53,926 nt of DNA from Clostridia bacterium (lineage in GTDB: Bacteria; Bacillota; Clostridia; UMGS1883; UMGS1540), in NCBI GenBank assembly GCA_017620205.1, contig JAFZQX010000012.1:1-53926 (forward strand), read 5' to 3'. How positions within the stretch are numbered: position 1 is the first letter of the stretch; each line of letters starts with the position of its first letter. Positions 1-8,122 of this stretch are shown here, in pieces. A program made the translations under genes and the position numbers. The notes beneath the pieces are model-generated. The model was not told where the DNA came from. It made no database searches and worked only from the letters and a program-made list of their open reading frames with translations.

Positions 1-2
1 TA

Positions 3-107
3 AAGGTACACAACTATAACTATAACAAGTTTCCTATGCGTCCTCTCAACTGGAAAGCTCCTGCCGATTACATAAAAGCTTTCCTTGATAATGGCGAAGT
101 GTTTTAG
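3..107 (+). CDS. C-terminal fragment of a probable DDE transposase
   Basis: An open frame enters from the left edge and ends at TAG 105-107, giving 34 residues. The visible tail has several Tyr/Asn pairs, then an MRPLNWKAP stretch and a short helix. This resembles the last residues of integrase-core transposases of the IS3/IS481 kind, where an RPH..L..-TP segment closes the catalytic domain. The catalytic residues lie outside the window, so the family call rests on this tail only. No terminal inverted repeat is visible after the stop. It could be the end of another type of gene. Confidence 0.4.
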   Translation, partial: KVHNYNYNKFPMRPLNWKAPADYIKAFLDNGEVF

Positions 108-182
108 AAATTTTGTAACACATCATTGACAAACCTACATTTTTTGCTTTTTTTATTATACAATTGAAATTCTAAATAACAA

Positions 183-211
183 TTGCTAATTTAGTTATAA
201 TATGATATAAT
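183..211 (+). promoter_or_regulatory. Promoter of the SLH gene
   Basis: TTGCTA (183-188), a 17-nt spacer and TATAAT (206-211), with an extended TG one base upstream of the -10 element. It sits 42 bases before the ATG at 254, which has a GGGAGG ribosome site at 241-246. Confidence 0.6.
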
Positions 212-253
212 ATTATTTAGATTCTATGAAGATGATTAACGGGAGGTATATTT

Positions 254-2155
254 ATGAGAAAAGCAATTAGATTATGTGCCGTTATATTGGCGCTTGCGCT
301 TTGTCTTGGTATGACAACGGTTGTCACATTTGCAAAAGGTGCGGAGTTTTCTGACGTTTCGGCAGAGGATTATTTTTATGACGCTGTGCAGTGGGGCGCT
401 GAAAACGGCATAACAGAGGGCGTGGGCGACAATCTTTTCGGCTCCGATGGTCAGGTTACGCGCGCGCAGGTTGTTACTTTCCTTTGGCGCATGGCGGGTA
501 AGCCCGCGACAAATGCTGCAACGGTATTTGATGATGTAGAAAGAGGCAGCTGGTATGAAGTTCCCGTTCAGTGGGCTGTTGAAAACGGCATTACGGTAGG
601 TACGGGTGAAGGCACTTTCAGCCCTGACCTTACATGCAGCAGAGCAATGTGTATAACGCTTTTATACCGACTCCAGGGTTCTCCGCTTGACAGCTATGAT
701 TTTTCAAAGGAAGTAAAAATTGATGATAATTCACCGGACGAGGATTTTATTTTGTCTATGCTGAAAGGAATGCTTGAAACGTTCAGAGCAGGGGTAACCG
801 ATGTTCCTGTGGGTGAATATTACGAGCTTCCCTTAGTATGGGCTGCTTTTTCGGGCATTTTAACGCAGGATAACACCGATGCTTCGGAGGGAAGTGTCAG
901 TGTCCGCCCGAATGACCCCTGCGTTCGCAAAGAAATGATTTCGTTCCTTTATCAGACAAACCTATTAACGGGCGGAGATGAACAAGACGTGCCCATGATA
1001 TATCATGCGGGCGCGATATCAATTCCCATACCGCAGAAGTATTCAGAAGTTTTGTCAATTGATATAAACGCTGCTCTTGACGGAGAAGGAACGCTTGTAA
1101 CCGTTGCGGAGCTTGCCTCCATAGAAGCGGCTAAAGCTAAAGGCGAATCTTATGAAGGCGCGGGAGAGCTTTTCGGCGTTGACAGAGTAAGCGAAAACAC
1201 GCTCCATGAGCTGCTTTGCAGCGATATGTCGGGCATGGAAGTGCTTGGCACAGATTCAACGGGTTATTACTATATTTTCCGCACACCGACAGACGTGCGT
1301 TTCGAGCGCGAAACAAACGAAAAAATGTATGAAGATGCGGAAATCTGGACGGAGCTTAATGACTGGGCAAACGGCGTTAAACATAGTATTTTTGCTTACA
1401 GCGACAATCTTGGGGAAGCAAATTATACAAACACGCCGCTTGATATGTATCTCGCGCGCATAGCGTATAAAGACGAAACAAACTATACGGTAAGCACAAC
1501 GGAATTCGGGCCGCTTGATCCGGGCGTTGTTGACGATAAATATTATGCGGAATATTTACTCGGCGGCGGATTTGAAGAAAGTGATGTAAAAGAAGCTCCG
1601 GACGGCGAATACGTTGTTTTAGAGTTCCCTGATGAAGAAATAAAATTTGACTTTTTCAAGGGCGACAAAAACCTCGTACGTGAAACAAGCTACGGTCATG
1701 AAACGTTTTACAAATTCAGGCAGGCAGATGTTGCAACAAGCACGGATACCATGCTTGACTGGTACGAAGCGTTGGCGGTAGATTCGGGCAAAAAAGACGC
1801 GGAAACAGCGCTTGACGCTTTTGAAGGCGACTGGCACGAGGAAATTGCAGGAAGAGGAAATCTAACTATAACAAAAATACACAAAACCGGCAAAATAGCA
1901 ATGATATCGGCTTATTGGCCGGACAGCGCGTCCGTGGTATATTATTGGGAAGCAACCGCGTATCTTACGGACGACGGTGAGGTTGAATACTCAAGCGGAA
2001 GTCTTTACTGCGTAGAATATGACGAAAACGGCAACGGTCAGCTTGTTTCGGAAGATCATGAAAACAGCGGCTCGTTTAAGATAAACAACGAAGGCAAGCT
2101 CGTTTGGAACTATTCGATAAACGGCAACGAAATGTCGGGCGTATTCGTTAAATAA
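254..2155 (+). CDS. Secreted S-layer-homology (SLH) surface protein
   Basis: A 633-residue exported protein. A signal peptide covers about residues 1-28 (basic start, hydrophobic core, Ala-containing cleavage region). Three SLH repeats follow at roughly 32-83, 92-143 and 180-245. The first two have the typical FSDV/FDDV start, a W(A/G)xENGI segment and a TRAQ or SRAM end; the third is divergent, with an insertion in its loop. SLH triplets usually bind pyruvylated secondary cell-wall polymer, so the protein is expected at the surface. The remaining 380 residues match no family I recognise. The last 110 (from about 525) look beta-rich and may be a small barrel. It is a single-gene unit with its own promoter and terminator. 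Confidence 0.85.
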   Translation: MRKAIRLCAVILALALCLGMTTVVTFAKGAEFSDVSAEDYFYDAVQWGAENGITEGVGDNLFGSDGQVTRAQVVTFLWRMAGKPATNAATVFDDVERGSWYEVPVQWAVENGITVGTGEGTFSPDLTCSRAMCITLLYRLQGSPLDSYDFSKEVKIDDNSPDEDFILSMLKGMLETFRAGVTDVPVGEYYELPLVWAAFSGILTQDNTDASEGSVSVRPNDPCVRKEMISFLYQTNLLTGGDEQDVPMIYHAGAISIPIPQKYSEVLSIDINAALDGEGTLVTVAELASIEAAKAKGESYEGAGELFGVDRVSENTLHELLCSDMSGMEVLGTDSTGYYYIFRTPTDVRFERETNEKMYEDAEIWTELNDWANGVKHSIFAYSDNLGEANYTNTPLDMYLARIAYKDETNYTVSTTEFGPLDPGVVDDKYYAEYLLGGGFEESDVKEAPDGEYVVLEFPDEEIKFDFFKGDKNLVRETSYGHETFYKFRQADVATSTDTMLDWYEALAVDSGKKDAETALDAFEGDWHEEIAGRGNLTITKIHKTGKIAMISAYWPDSASVVYYWEATAYLTDDGEVEYSSGSLYCVEYDENGNGQLVSEDHENSGSFKINNEGKLVWNYSINGNEMSGVFVK

Positions 2156-2168
2156 TTAATAACAACAA

Positions 2169-2198
2169 AAAAGACAGGTTCGTATGAGCCTGTCTTTT
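2169..2198 (+). terminator. Rho-independent terminator after the SLH gene
   Basis: A 13-bp stem (2169-2181 with 2186-2198, one G-T wobble) closed by a GTAT loop and ending in a run of T. Confidence 0.8.
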
Positions 2199-2207
2199 AA
2201 ATTTGGG

Positions 2208-2236
2208 TTGATTAAATCCTATAAAAGCTGTATAAT
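2208..2236 (+). promoter_or_regulatory. Promoter of the flavodoxin-alkD operon
   Basis: TTGATT (2208-2213), 17-nt spacer, TATAAT (2231-2236), just after the preceding terminator and 20 bases before the flavodoxin start. Confidence 0.65.
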
Positions 2237-2256
2237 AAAATTCAGAGGTGATATTT

Positions 2257-2697
2257 GTGAAAACGGCAATTATATATATGTCCGAGCATCACGGCAATAC
2301 AAAAAAGATAGTAGACGCGATAGCGGCAAAACACGATGTAACCACAGCCGATATTTTAAAAGACAGCATAAATCTCGAAGAATATGATTTGATAGGCATA
2401 GCTTCGGGAATTGCATACGGAAAATACTATCCGCAGATGCTTGAATTTTTAGAGAAGAATATGCCGGAGAACAAAAAGGTTTTCTTTATCCATACTGCGG
2501 GCTCTCCGCGCGAGAACCAAAATGCGGCGGCTAAGGCAATTACTGACAAAAGGGGAGAGGAGTGCCTCGGCACATACTTTTGCAAGGGCTTTGATACATA
2601 CGGTCCGTTTAAACTTATGGGCGGCATAGCCAAAGGTCACCCTGACGAAAAAGAAATTTCGGACGCAGTTGCGTTTTTTGAGGAAATAACAAAATGA
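2257..2697 (+). CDS. Flavodoxin-like protein
   Basis: A 146-residue single-domain flavodoxin fold. The N-terminal strand is followed by SEHHGNTKK, which matches the FMN phosphate-binding loop of flavodoxins (S/T-x-x-GNT). Later segments (GIASGIAYGKY, HTAGSPRE) fit the other two FMN loops. It probably carries electrons or acts in a redox step, partner unknown. I chose the GTG at 2257 because AGAGGTG (2244-2250) lies six bases before it; an in-frame GTG at 2248 sits inside that ribosome site. It is first in a five-gene operon and overlaps the next gene by four bases (ATGA). Confidence 0.8.
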   Translation: MKTAIIYMSEHHGNTKKIVDAIAAKHDVTTADILKDSINLEEYDLIGIASGIAYGKYYPQMLEFLEKNMPENKKVFFIHTAGSPRENQNAAAKAITDKRGEECLGTYFCKGFDTYGPFKLMGGIAKGHPDEKEISDAVAFFEEITK

Positions 2698-3215
2698 AAA
2701 TACTTGTTTTAAACGGCAGCCCGAGGCGCGGCGGCAATACGGACAGCCTTGTGAAATCTTTTGCGGAGGGCGCGGAAAATCACGAGGTTGAAATAATAAA
2801 TGTCTGCGATTTAAACATAAACCCATGCAAAGGGTGCAACGCTTGCTTTGGAGGCATTACATGCGCGCAGAAAGATGATATGACGTTAGTTTATGAAAAG
2901 CTTAAAAGCGCTGATGCTTTGATTGTTGCTTCACCCGTATACTTTTACGGTATAAGCGCACAGCTTAAGGCGGCTGTGGACAGATGCCATACTCCCGCAC
3001 GGAACGAGTTTAAAATAAAAAAGCTCGGTCTTATTTTGGTGGGCGCGGCAACGCTTCCGGAGCTTTTTGATTCAATTCTTACGCAGTATAAGCTTATACT
3101 AAATTTCTTTAAACTCCGGGATATGGGAACAGTACAAGTGCGCGGCGCGAAAGACAAGGGGACTGTTTCAAATGAAGATTTAGACAAAGCGCGCGCTTTG
3201 GGAGGATCGGTTTGA
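2694..3215 (+). CDS. NADPH-dependent FMN reductase-like flavoprotein
   Basis: A 173-residue flavoprotein. It opens with the LNGSPRRGGNT motif of the NADPH-dependent FMN reductase family (FMN phosphate loop). A cluster CKGCNACFGGITC follows at about residues 43-55, as in iron-sulfur flavoproteins, so a [4Fe-4S] cluster is possible but not certain. SPVYFYGISAQLKAAVDR is the usual second conserved block. The gene overlaps its neighbours by four bases on both sides, so translational coupling is likely. Substrate unknown. Confidence 0.8.
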   Translation: MKILVLNGSPRRGGNTDSLVKSFAEGAENHEVEIINVCDLNINPCKGCNACFGGITCAQKDDMTLVYEKLKSADALIVASPVYFYGISAQLKAAVDRCHTPARNEFKIKKLGLILVGAATLPELFDSILTQYKLILNFFKLRDMGTVQVRGAKDKGTVSNEDLDKARALGGSV

Positions 3216-3619
3216 ACACTACGTTTACGGTATATTTCGAAGACCCGTTTTGGGTTGGAATGATTCAAAGATTTGACGGCAATCGACTTTCCGTCTGCAA
3301 GGTAACTTTCGGCGCAGAGCCTACGGACGCGGAGATTTACGCATTTCTTTTAAAGCATTTTAACGACCTTCAATTTACAAAACCGATAAAAGCGGAAGAA
3401 AAAAAGAGGGCCGATAGTCCCAAAAGGCGAATGCGGAATGCCAAAAAAATGCTTGACCAAAAGGGCGTGGGCACAAAGTCGCAGCAGGCACTTAAAAAGC
3501 AGTATGAGGAGTCAAAAGCAGAGAGAAAAGCCGTGTCAAAAGAGAAAAGAGAAGAGGATGCGCGGCGGCTTTTTGAGTTAAAACAAAAGAAGAAAAAAGA
3601 AAAGCACAGGGGGCACTAA
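3212..3619 (+). CDS. yjdF: YjdF family protein (DUF2992)
   Basis: A 135-residue protein. The N-terminal half (TVYFEDPFWVG, then KVTFGAEPTDAEIYAF) matches the YjdF family. The C-terminal half is a highly basic, charged helix (many K, R and E). In Bacillus subtilis the yjdF gene is controlled by a riboswitch that senses aza-aromatic compounds; the protein's function is not known. Here it sits inside an operon and starts at a TTG (3212) six bases after GGAGG (3201-3205), with no room for that riboswitch in front. The next gene starts directly after the stop codon. Confidence 0.75.
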   Translation: MNTTFTVYFEDPFWVGMIQRFDGNRLSVCKVTFGAEPTDAEIYAFLLKHFNDLQFTKPIKAEEKKRADSPKRRMRNAKKMLDQKGVGTKSQQALKKQYEESKAERKAVSKEKREEDARRLFELKQKKKKEKHRGH

Positions 3620-4306
3620 ATGCTTATAAACGAAATTCAAGAAGAGCTTTTTAAATTACAGGACACAAAATACCGCGATTTTCATAAAAAGCTGATACCT
3701 ACGGTAGATGAAGCACGCATTATAGGCGTTCGCACGCCGGAGATGCGAAAGCTCGCAAAAGAATTTGCAAAAAGAGAGAATATAAATGTTTTTTTAAATG
3801 CTTTGCCGCACAAGTATTTTGACGAAAACCAGCTGCACGCATTTATTCTGTCGGGCATGAAGGATTATGATTCGTGCATAGAAGAAACCTGCCGCTTTCT
3901 GCCGTATGTTGACAACTGGGCAACGTGCGACCAGCTGTCGCCTAAAGTATTTAAAAAGCACAGGAAAGAACTTTTGGCGCATATAAAAAAGTGGATTAAA
4001 TCAAAAGAAACCTATACGGTCAGGTTTGGCATAGGGCAGCTCCAGGAGCATTTTCTTGACGAGGATTTTGATATAAAATACCCCGAGGCCGTTTCAAAAA
4101 TAAGAAGCGAAGAGTATTACATAAATATGATGATTGCGTGGTATTTCGCAACTGCTCTCGCAAAGCAGTATGAAAGCATTTTGCCGTTTATTGAAAAAAG
4201 ACGGCTTGATACATGGACGCACAACAAAACAATTCAGAAAGCGGCTGAAAGCTACCGCATAACAAAAGAACAAAAAGAATATCTTAAAAGATTGAAGGTG
4301 AAGTAA
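3620..4306 (+). CDS. AlkD-type DNA alkylation repair glycosylase
   Basis: A 228-residue all-helical protein of the AlkD HEAT-repeat family (PF08713). These enzymes remove N3- and N7-alkylated purines without flipping the base. In the Bacillus cereus enzyme the key residues are Trp109, Asp113, Arg148 and Trp187. Here VDNWATCD (residues 97-104) supplies the W-x3-D pair, YTVRFG supplies Arg135, and IAWYFA supplies Trp174, with matching spacing, so the active site looks intact. The TAA overlaps the next ATG by one base. Grouping with two flavoproteins and YjdF suggests a stress or detoxification operon (inference). Confidence 0.85.
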   Translation: MLINEIQEELFKLQDTKYRDFHKKLIPTVDEARIIGVRTPEMRKLAKEFAKRENINVFLNALPHKYFDENQLHAFILSGMKDYDSCIEETCRFLPYVDNWATCDQLSPKVFKKHRKELLAHIKKWIKSKETYTVRFGIGQLQEHFLDEDFDIKYPEAVSKIRSEEYYINMMIAWYFATALAKQYESILPFIEKRRLDTWTHNKTIQKAAESYRITKEQKEYLKRLKVK

Positions 4307-4926
4307 TGAATAATATAACAATCAGATCAGAAGAAGAAAAAGATTTCAGAGAGGTTGAAAACCTAATAAGAGAGAGCTTTTGGAACGTTTACCGCCCCGG
4401 CTGTCTTGAGCACTATGTAATCCACGTTTTAAGGGACGATCCCGCATTCGTAAAAGAGCTTGATTTTGTAATGGAGCGCGGCGGCAGGATAATCGGGCAG
4501 AACATGTTTGTGAAAACCGTTATAAAAACAGATGACGGAGGCGAAGTGCCCGTGCTTACAATGGGACCTATCTGCATAACGCCGCCCCTTAAAAGACAGG
4601 GTTTTGGCAAAAAGATTTTGGACTATTCGCTCGAAAAAGCAAAAGAGATGGGTTTCGGCGCGGTGCTTTTTGAAGGGAACATAGATTTTTACGGCAAAAG
4701 CGGCTTTGACGCAGCCTATAAATTCGGCATCCGCTATAACGATATGCCGGAGGATGAGGACACTTCCTTTTTCCTTTGCAAAGAGCTTAAAGAAGGCTAT
4801 TTAAAAGGCGTTAAAGGCGCGTATCAAACACCGAAGGGCTATCTTGTAGATGAAAAGGAAGCGGAAGAGTTTGATAAAAACTTTCCGCCGAAAGAAAAAT
4901 TAAAGCTTCCCGGTCAGCTTTTCTGA
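4306..4926 (+). CDS. GNAT family N-acetyltransferase
   Basis: A 206-residue acetyltransferase. IRSEEEKDFREVENLIRESF is a standard GNAT start. GPICITPPLKRQGFGKKILDYSLEKA (about residues 87-112) holds the Q/R-x-x-G-x-G/K acetyl-CoA pyrophosphate loop as RQGFGK. The following GAVLFEGNIDFYGKSGF matches the last GNAT strand and loop. The substrate cannot be told. It is the last gene of the operon and is followed by a terminator. Confidence 0.8.
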   Translation: MNNITIRSEEEKDFREVENLIRESFWNVYRPGCLEHYVIHVLRDDPAFVKELDFVMERGGRIIGQNMFVKTVIKTDDGGEVPVLTMGPICITPPLKRQGFGKKILDYSLEKAKEMGFGAVLFEGNIDFYGKSGFDAAYKFGIRYNDMPEDEDTSFFLCKELKEGYLKGVKGAYQTPKGYLVDEKEAEEFDKNFPPKEKLKLPGQLF

Positions 4927-4928
4927 TG

Positions 4929-4958
4929 GGGCTGCGATAAAATGCGCAGCCCATTTTC
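4929..4958 (+). terminator. Terminator of the flavodoxin-GNAT operon
   Basis: GGGCTGCG (4929-4936) pairs perfectly with CGCAGCCC (4945-4952), followed by ATTTTCTT. Confidence 0.75.
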
Positions 4959-4987
4959 TTGACATATAAGGCGTTTTGTGCTATATT
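4959..4987 (+). promoter_or_regulatory. Promoter of fhs
   Basis: TTGACA (4959-4964), exactly 17 nt, TATATT (4982-4987). The leader to the start at 5032 is too short for a folate riboswitch. Confidence 0.75.
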
Positions 4988-5031
4988 TGTTAATTAGTTA
5001 TACAATAGCACGGAAAGGACATTAAACTACG

Positions 5032-6699
5032 ATGAAGAGTGATATCAAGATAGCGCAGTCGGCAAAAATGAAAAGAATTTTGGCGGTTGCCGAAAGCGCG
5101 GGCATTGAGAAAAACTATATAGAGCCTTACGGTAATTATAAAGCGAAGGTTAAAATGTCGCTTTTGGATGAGAAAAAAGGGCATGAAGGCAAGCTTGTAC
5201 TTGTTACGGCAATTACGCCTACGCCTGCCGGCGAAGGCAAAACAACAACTACAATCGGCCTTGCGGACGCCCTTTGCAAAATAGGGAAGAAAGCGGTTAT
5301 AGCGCTCCGTGAGCCGTCTCTGGGCCCGGTGTTCGGCATAAAGGGCGGTGCCGCGGGCGGCGGATATGCGCAGGTTATCCCGATGGAAGATATAAACCTT
5401 CATTTTACGGGCGATTTTCATGCCATAGGCGCGGCGAATAATCTTTTGGCTGCCATGATAGATAACCACATTTTTCACGGCAATAAGCTCCAAATTGACC
5501 CGCGCAGAATTACATGGAAGCGCTGCATGGATATGAACGACAGACAGCTCCGCTTTATAACGGACGGCCTCGGCGGCAAGCCAAACGGAATGCCGCGTGA
5601 GGACGGTTTTGATATAACGGTTGCGTCCGAGGTTATGGCTGTTTTGTGTTTGTCCTCGTCTATATCGGAGCTTAATAAAAAGCTCTCTAAGATAATTGTA
5701 GGCTATACTTATGACGGAAAGCCCGTAACGGCAGGAGATTTAAAAGCGGCGGGCGCTATGACGGCGCTTTTAAAAGACACAATAAAGCCAAATCTCGTTC
5801 AAACTCTTGAAGGCACGCCCGCGTTTGTGCACGGCGGTCCTTTCGCTAATATAGCGCACGGCTGCAACAGCGTTGCGGCAACGAAAATGGCGATGTGCCT
5901 CGGTGATATAGCGGTTACGGAAGCGGGCTTCGGCGCGGATCTCGGCGCCGAGAAGTTTTTTGATATCAAATGCCGCATGACAGGTCTTAAACCCTCGGCG
6001 GCTGTAATAGTTGCGACTGTCCGCGCTTTAAAGATGCACGGCGGCGTTTTAAAGGAAGACTTAAAGGAAGAAAACCTTGAAGCGCTTCGTGCGGGTATGC
6101 CGAACCTTTTAAGACATATCAAAAACGTAACCGGAGTTTTCAAAGTTCCGGCGGTTGTGGCAATAAACAAGTTTCCGACGGATACAAAAGCAGAAATAGA
6201 CCTTTTAAAAGAGCTTTGCGAAGCGGCATGCGCAAAAGCAGTTTTATCCGAAGTGTGGGAAAAAGGCGGGGAAGGCGGAGTAGAGCTGGCACGCGAAGTA
6301 GTAAAGCTTTGCGAAAAAGAGAATGACTTTTCATTCTGCTATGACCTTTCCGATTCAATAGAAGAAAAAATAACAAAGATAGTTACAAAGATTTACGGCG
6401 GTACGGGCATAAGCTATGCAAAATCCGTTGAGGTTAAGCTTAAAACGCTCGAGGAGCAGGGCTTTGGCAACCTGCCCGTATGCATAGCAAAAACGCAGTA
6501 CAGCTTCTCGGACGATAAAATAAAGCGCGGCGCGCCGAGTGATTTTAAAGTAAACGTAAAAGACTTAAAGGTATCCGCGGGCGCGGGCTTTATAGTAGTT
6601 TACACAGGCGACATCATGACAATGCCGGGACTGCCTAAGGTGCCCTCGGCGGAGAATATAGCGGTTGATAAAGACGGTAAAATCAGTGGGTTATTTTAA
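5032..6699 (+). CDS. fhs: Formate-tetrahydrofolate ligase
   Basis: A 555-residue enzyme, the normal length of the family. It joins formate to tetrahydrofolate with ATP to give 10-formyl-THF, feeding one-carbon metabolism and, in acetogens, the methyl branch of the Wood-Ljungdahl pathway. The P-loop [10 protein letters not shown] lies near residues 64-73, and [31 protein letters not shown] and KFPTDT are family blocks. The ATG at 5032 follows GGAAAGGA. The gene is monocistronic with its own promoter and terminator. No other acetogenesis gene is nearby, so the wider pathway role stays open. Confidence 0.95.
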   Translation: MKSDIKIAQSAKMKRILAVAESAGIEKNYIEPYGNYKAKVKMSLLDEKKGHEGKLVLVTAITPTPAGEGKTTTTIGLADALCKIGKKAVIALREPSLGPVFGIKGGAAGGGYAQVIPMEDINLHFTGDFHAIGAANNLLAAMIDNHIFHGNKLQIDPRRITWKRCMDMNDRQLRFITDGLGGKPNGMPREDGFDITVASEVMAVLCLSSSISELNKKLSKIIVGYTYDGKPVTAGDLKAAGAMTALLKDTIKPNLVQTLEGTPAFVHGGPFANIAHGCNSVAATKMAMCLGDIAVTEAGFGADLGAEKFFDIKCRMTGLKPSAAVIVATVRALKMHGGVLKEDLKEENLEALRAGMPNLLRHIKNVTGVFKVPAVVAINKFPTDTKAEIDLLKELCEAACAKAVLSEVWEKGGEGGVELAREVVKLCEKENDFSFCYDLSDSIEEKITKIVTKIYGGTGISYAKSVEVKLKTLEEQGFGNLPVCIAKTQYSFSDDKIKRGAPSDFKVNVKDLKVSAGAGFIVVYTGDIMTMPGLPKVPSAENIAVDKDGKISGLF

Positions 6700-6710
6700 T
6701 AAGGCAAAAG

Positions 6711-6741
6711 AAAGCGGCAGTTGTTTATAAACTGCCGCTTT
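6711..6741. terminator. Bidirectional terminator between fhs and the opposing gene
   Basis: AAAGCGGCAGTT (6711-6722) pairs with its exact complement at 6730-6741. It is A-rich on the left and T-rich on the right, so it can serve both converging genes. The minus-strand stop codon overlaps the right arm. Confidence 0.8.
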
Positions 6742-7270
6742 AAATTTCTATTGAAATACGTGTAGAGCCGTTATCTGTTAATCTTTCTTTTTTTGAGACA
6801 TTGTATGTTGTTGTTTTATAGTTCTTTGAAGGCTTTTTAACGTCTACGTTATAGCACGCATACCATACGTCTTCTTCTTTTATAACGTCAATTTTTATAT
6901 CGAGGTTTATAATGTGCCACCAATTTGTATTAAAACAATCAATTTGAAAATCAATATCGCCGCAGTCTTTGAAAAACTCATCTTCTGTAACGTCATACAA
7001 GGTGTTTCCGCTGACAAGAAATCCGATTATGTAAGTGCCGTAACCGCCACCTTTAATTTTAAATGAGTGGGTATCGTTTGTAAGACGGGCGTGCCCGCAG
7101 CGTTCATATTCATAGTATTCATCAATATTGCTGATATTCTTGTTGTTTGCGGATATTTCAAATGTTCCGGTAATTCTGTCACCGCGATAGAAACGGTAGT
7201 AAAACAATTTGTAATTAAAAGCGGATATTATCAAAACTAAAATAAGAATGATTATAATAATCTTTTTCAT
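6740..7270 (-). CDS. Membrane-anchored or exported protein of unknown function
   Basis: A 176-residue protein. Residues 4-18 are almost all Ile, Leu and Val after two lysines: an uncleaved anchor or signal sequence. The rest is hydrophilic and looks beta-rich (DRITGTFEIS, then THSFKIKGGGYGTYIIG), as in small extracytoplasmic beta-barrel or lipocalin-like proteins. I recognise no family. It is alone on its strand, with its own promoter and a shared terminator. Confidence 0.65.
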   Translation of the reverse strand: MKKIIIIILILVLIISAFNYKLFYYRFYRGDRITGTFEISANNKNISNIDEYYEYERCGHARLTNDTHSFKIKGGGYGTYIIGFLVSGNTLYDVTEDEFFKDCGDIDFQIDCFNTNWWHIINLDIKIDVIKEEDVWYACYNVDVKKPSKNYKTTTYNVSKKERLTDNGSTRISIEI

Positions 7271-7304
7271 TTTTAATATTACCTTTTCAGATTACTCTGA
7301 ATTC

Positions 7305-7333
7305 ATAATAACATGGGTTTGAATTCAATGCAA
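7305..7333 (-). promoter_or_regulatory. Promoter of the membrane-anchored unknown
   Basis: On the minus strand: TTGCAT (7328-7333), 17 nt, TATTAT (7305-7310), with an extended TG one base before the -10 element. Confidence 0.55.
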
Positions 7334-7371
7334 TAGTTTTTGTGAAAAAGAGAGGGGAGAAGGACGAAATT

Positions 7372-7541
7372 TTGCGCCGAAGCGCAAAGCTAAATATTTG
7401 ACTTGTGGCACAAATGCGATATTTAAAACCTGCGGTTTTAAGCAAAATAAAATTCGCTGTCTCAAGCGTGCGGAGCACATATCGCGCACGAAGTGCATAT
7501 AGCTGACGGAGTCAATTTAGCTCGCCGAAGGCGAATTTAGC
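7372..7541. repeat. Array of short three- and four-base-loop hairpins
   Basis: This gene-free stretch holds a series of mini-hairpins. The clearest block (7468-7541) has four in a row: stems GTGC/GCAC, GCAC/GTGC, TGAC/GTCA and TCGCC/GGCGA, each with a GGA or GAA loop and each followed by a 7-base spacer of the form AT(A/T)T(A/C)GC. The period is 18, 18, 18 and 20 bases. Earlier members are TTGCGC-CGAA-GCGCAA (7372-7387) and AAAACC-TGC-GGTTTT (7425-7439). Stems differ while loop and spacer are kept. Similar strings occur in gaps of other Clostridia genomes as far as I recall; function unknown. Confidence 0.65.
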
Positions 7542-7543
7542 TG

Positions 7544-7577
7544 AAAAAAGCACCTGCCGTTAGGCAGATGCTTTTTT
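7544..7577 (-). terminator. Terminator of the tRNA operon
   Basis: AAAAAAGCA (7544-7552) and CTGCC (7554-7558) pair with GGCAG (7563-7567) and TGCTTTTTT (7569-7577) around a GTTA loop. It lies two bases past the tRNA-Cys 3' end, in the direction of transcription. Confidence 0.8.
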
Positions 7578-7578
7578 C

Positions 7579-7652
7579 TGGAGGCACCACCCGGATTCGG
7601 ACCGGGGATCAGGGTGTTGCAGACCCACGCCTTACCACTTGGCTATGGTGCC
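7579..7652 (-). tRNA. tRNA-Cys (GCA)
   Basis: On the minus strand it starts GGCACCA and pairs with TGGTGCC, with T discriminator and encoded CCA (7579-7581). The anticodon loop reads CTGCAAC, giving anticodon GCA. Short D-arm typical of tRNA-Cys. Last of five tRNAs. Confidence 0.93.
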
Positions 7653-7739
7653 ATATTAAATTCTATGCTCAGTTTTCAATAAGATAACTGAAAAATTGTT
7701 TTAAAAAAGCACTCATTAAAAAGTGCTTTAAAAATCATG

Positions 7740-7815
7740 TGGAGCGGGCGACGAGGCTCGAACTCGCTACCTCCACCTTGGCAAGGTGGCGCTCTACCGG
7801 ATGAGCTACGCCCGC
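7740..7815 (-). tRNA. tRNA-Gly (GCC)
   Basis: Acceptor GCGGGCG pairs with CGCCCGC; anticodon loop TTGCCAA gives GCC; T-arm GAGTTCGAGCCTC; discriminator T, encoded CCA. Confidence 0.95.
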
Positions 7816-7823
7816 GGATTTGA

Positions 7824-7899
7824 TGGTGCCTCCGGGCGGAATCGAACCACCGACACGGGGATTTTCAGTCCCCTGCTCTACCGACTGAGCTACAGAGGC
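7824..7899 (-). tRNA. tRNA-Phe (GAA)
   Basis: Acceptor GCCTCTG pairs with CGGAGGC (one G-T); anticodon loop CTGAAAA gives GAA; T-loop GGTTCGATTCC; discriminator A, encoded CCA at 7824-7826. Confidence 0.95.
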
Positions 7900-7901
7900 A
7901 T

Positions 7902-7978
7902 TGGCGACCCGGATGAGGCTCGAACTCACGACCTCCAGCGTGACAGGCTGGCGTTCTAACCAACTGAACTACCGGGCC
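7902..7978 (-). tRNA. tRNA-Asp (GTC)
   Basis: Acceptor GGCCCGG pairs with CCGGGTC (one G-T); anticodon loop CTGTCAC gives GTC; discriminator G and encoded CCA. Confidence 0.95.
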
Positions 7979-7985
7979 AAAAAAA

Positions 7986-8061
7986 TGGTGGGCACAATAG
8001 GGCTCGAACCTATGACCCTCTGCTTGTAAGGCAGATGCTCTCCCAGCTGAGCTATGCGCCC
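7986..8061 (-). tRNA. tRNA-Val (TAC)
   Basis: Acceptor GGGCGCA pairs with TGTGCCC (one G-T); anticodon loop CTTACAA gives TAC; discriminator A, encoded CCA. First of the five tRNAs in transcription order. Confidence 0.95.
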
Positions 8062-8093
8062 ACGTGACCGCCACCATCATTTGCGACTTTTTT

Positions 8094-8122
8094 AGTATAA
8101 CAGAAACCGGCATCAATGTCAA
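8094..8122 (-). promoter_or_regulatory. Promoter of the tRNA operon
   Basis: Minus strand: TTGACA (8117-8122), 17 nt, TATACT (8094-8099), with TG one base upstream of the -10 element: close to consensus, as expected for stable RNA. The -35 hexamer abuts the pot operon terminator. Confidence 0.85.

Noticed and set aside
1-253. Complete insertion sequence at the left edge
   Set aside because: Only the last 34 codons of the gene are visible, and no terminal inverted repeat or target duplication can be seen.
4959-5031. THF riboswitch before fhs
   Set aside because: The leader after the -10 element is about 40 bases, too short for the aptamer, and no conserved core is seen.
7468-7541. Possible CRISPR array (regular 18-nt period)
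   Set aside because: Units are far too short, the repeated part is a 7-base spacer plus a 3-base loop, the variable parts are self-complementary, and no cas gene is present.
7735-8122. Open frames on the minus strand across the tRNA cluster
   Set aside because: They run straight through well-folded tRNA-Gly, Phe, Asp and Val genes; the apparent protein is tRNA sequence in translation.
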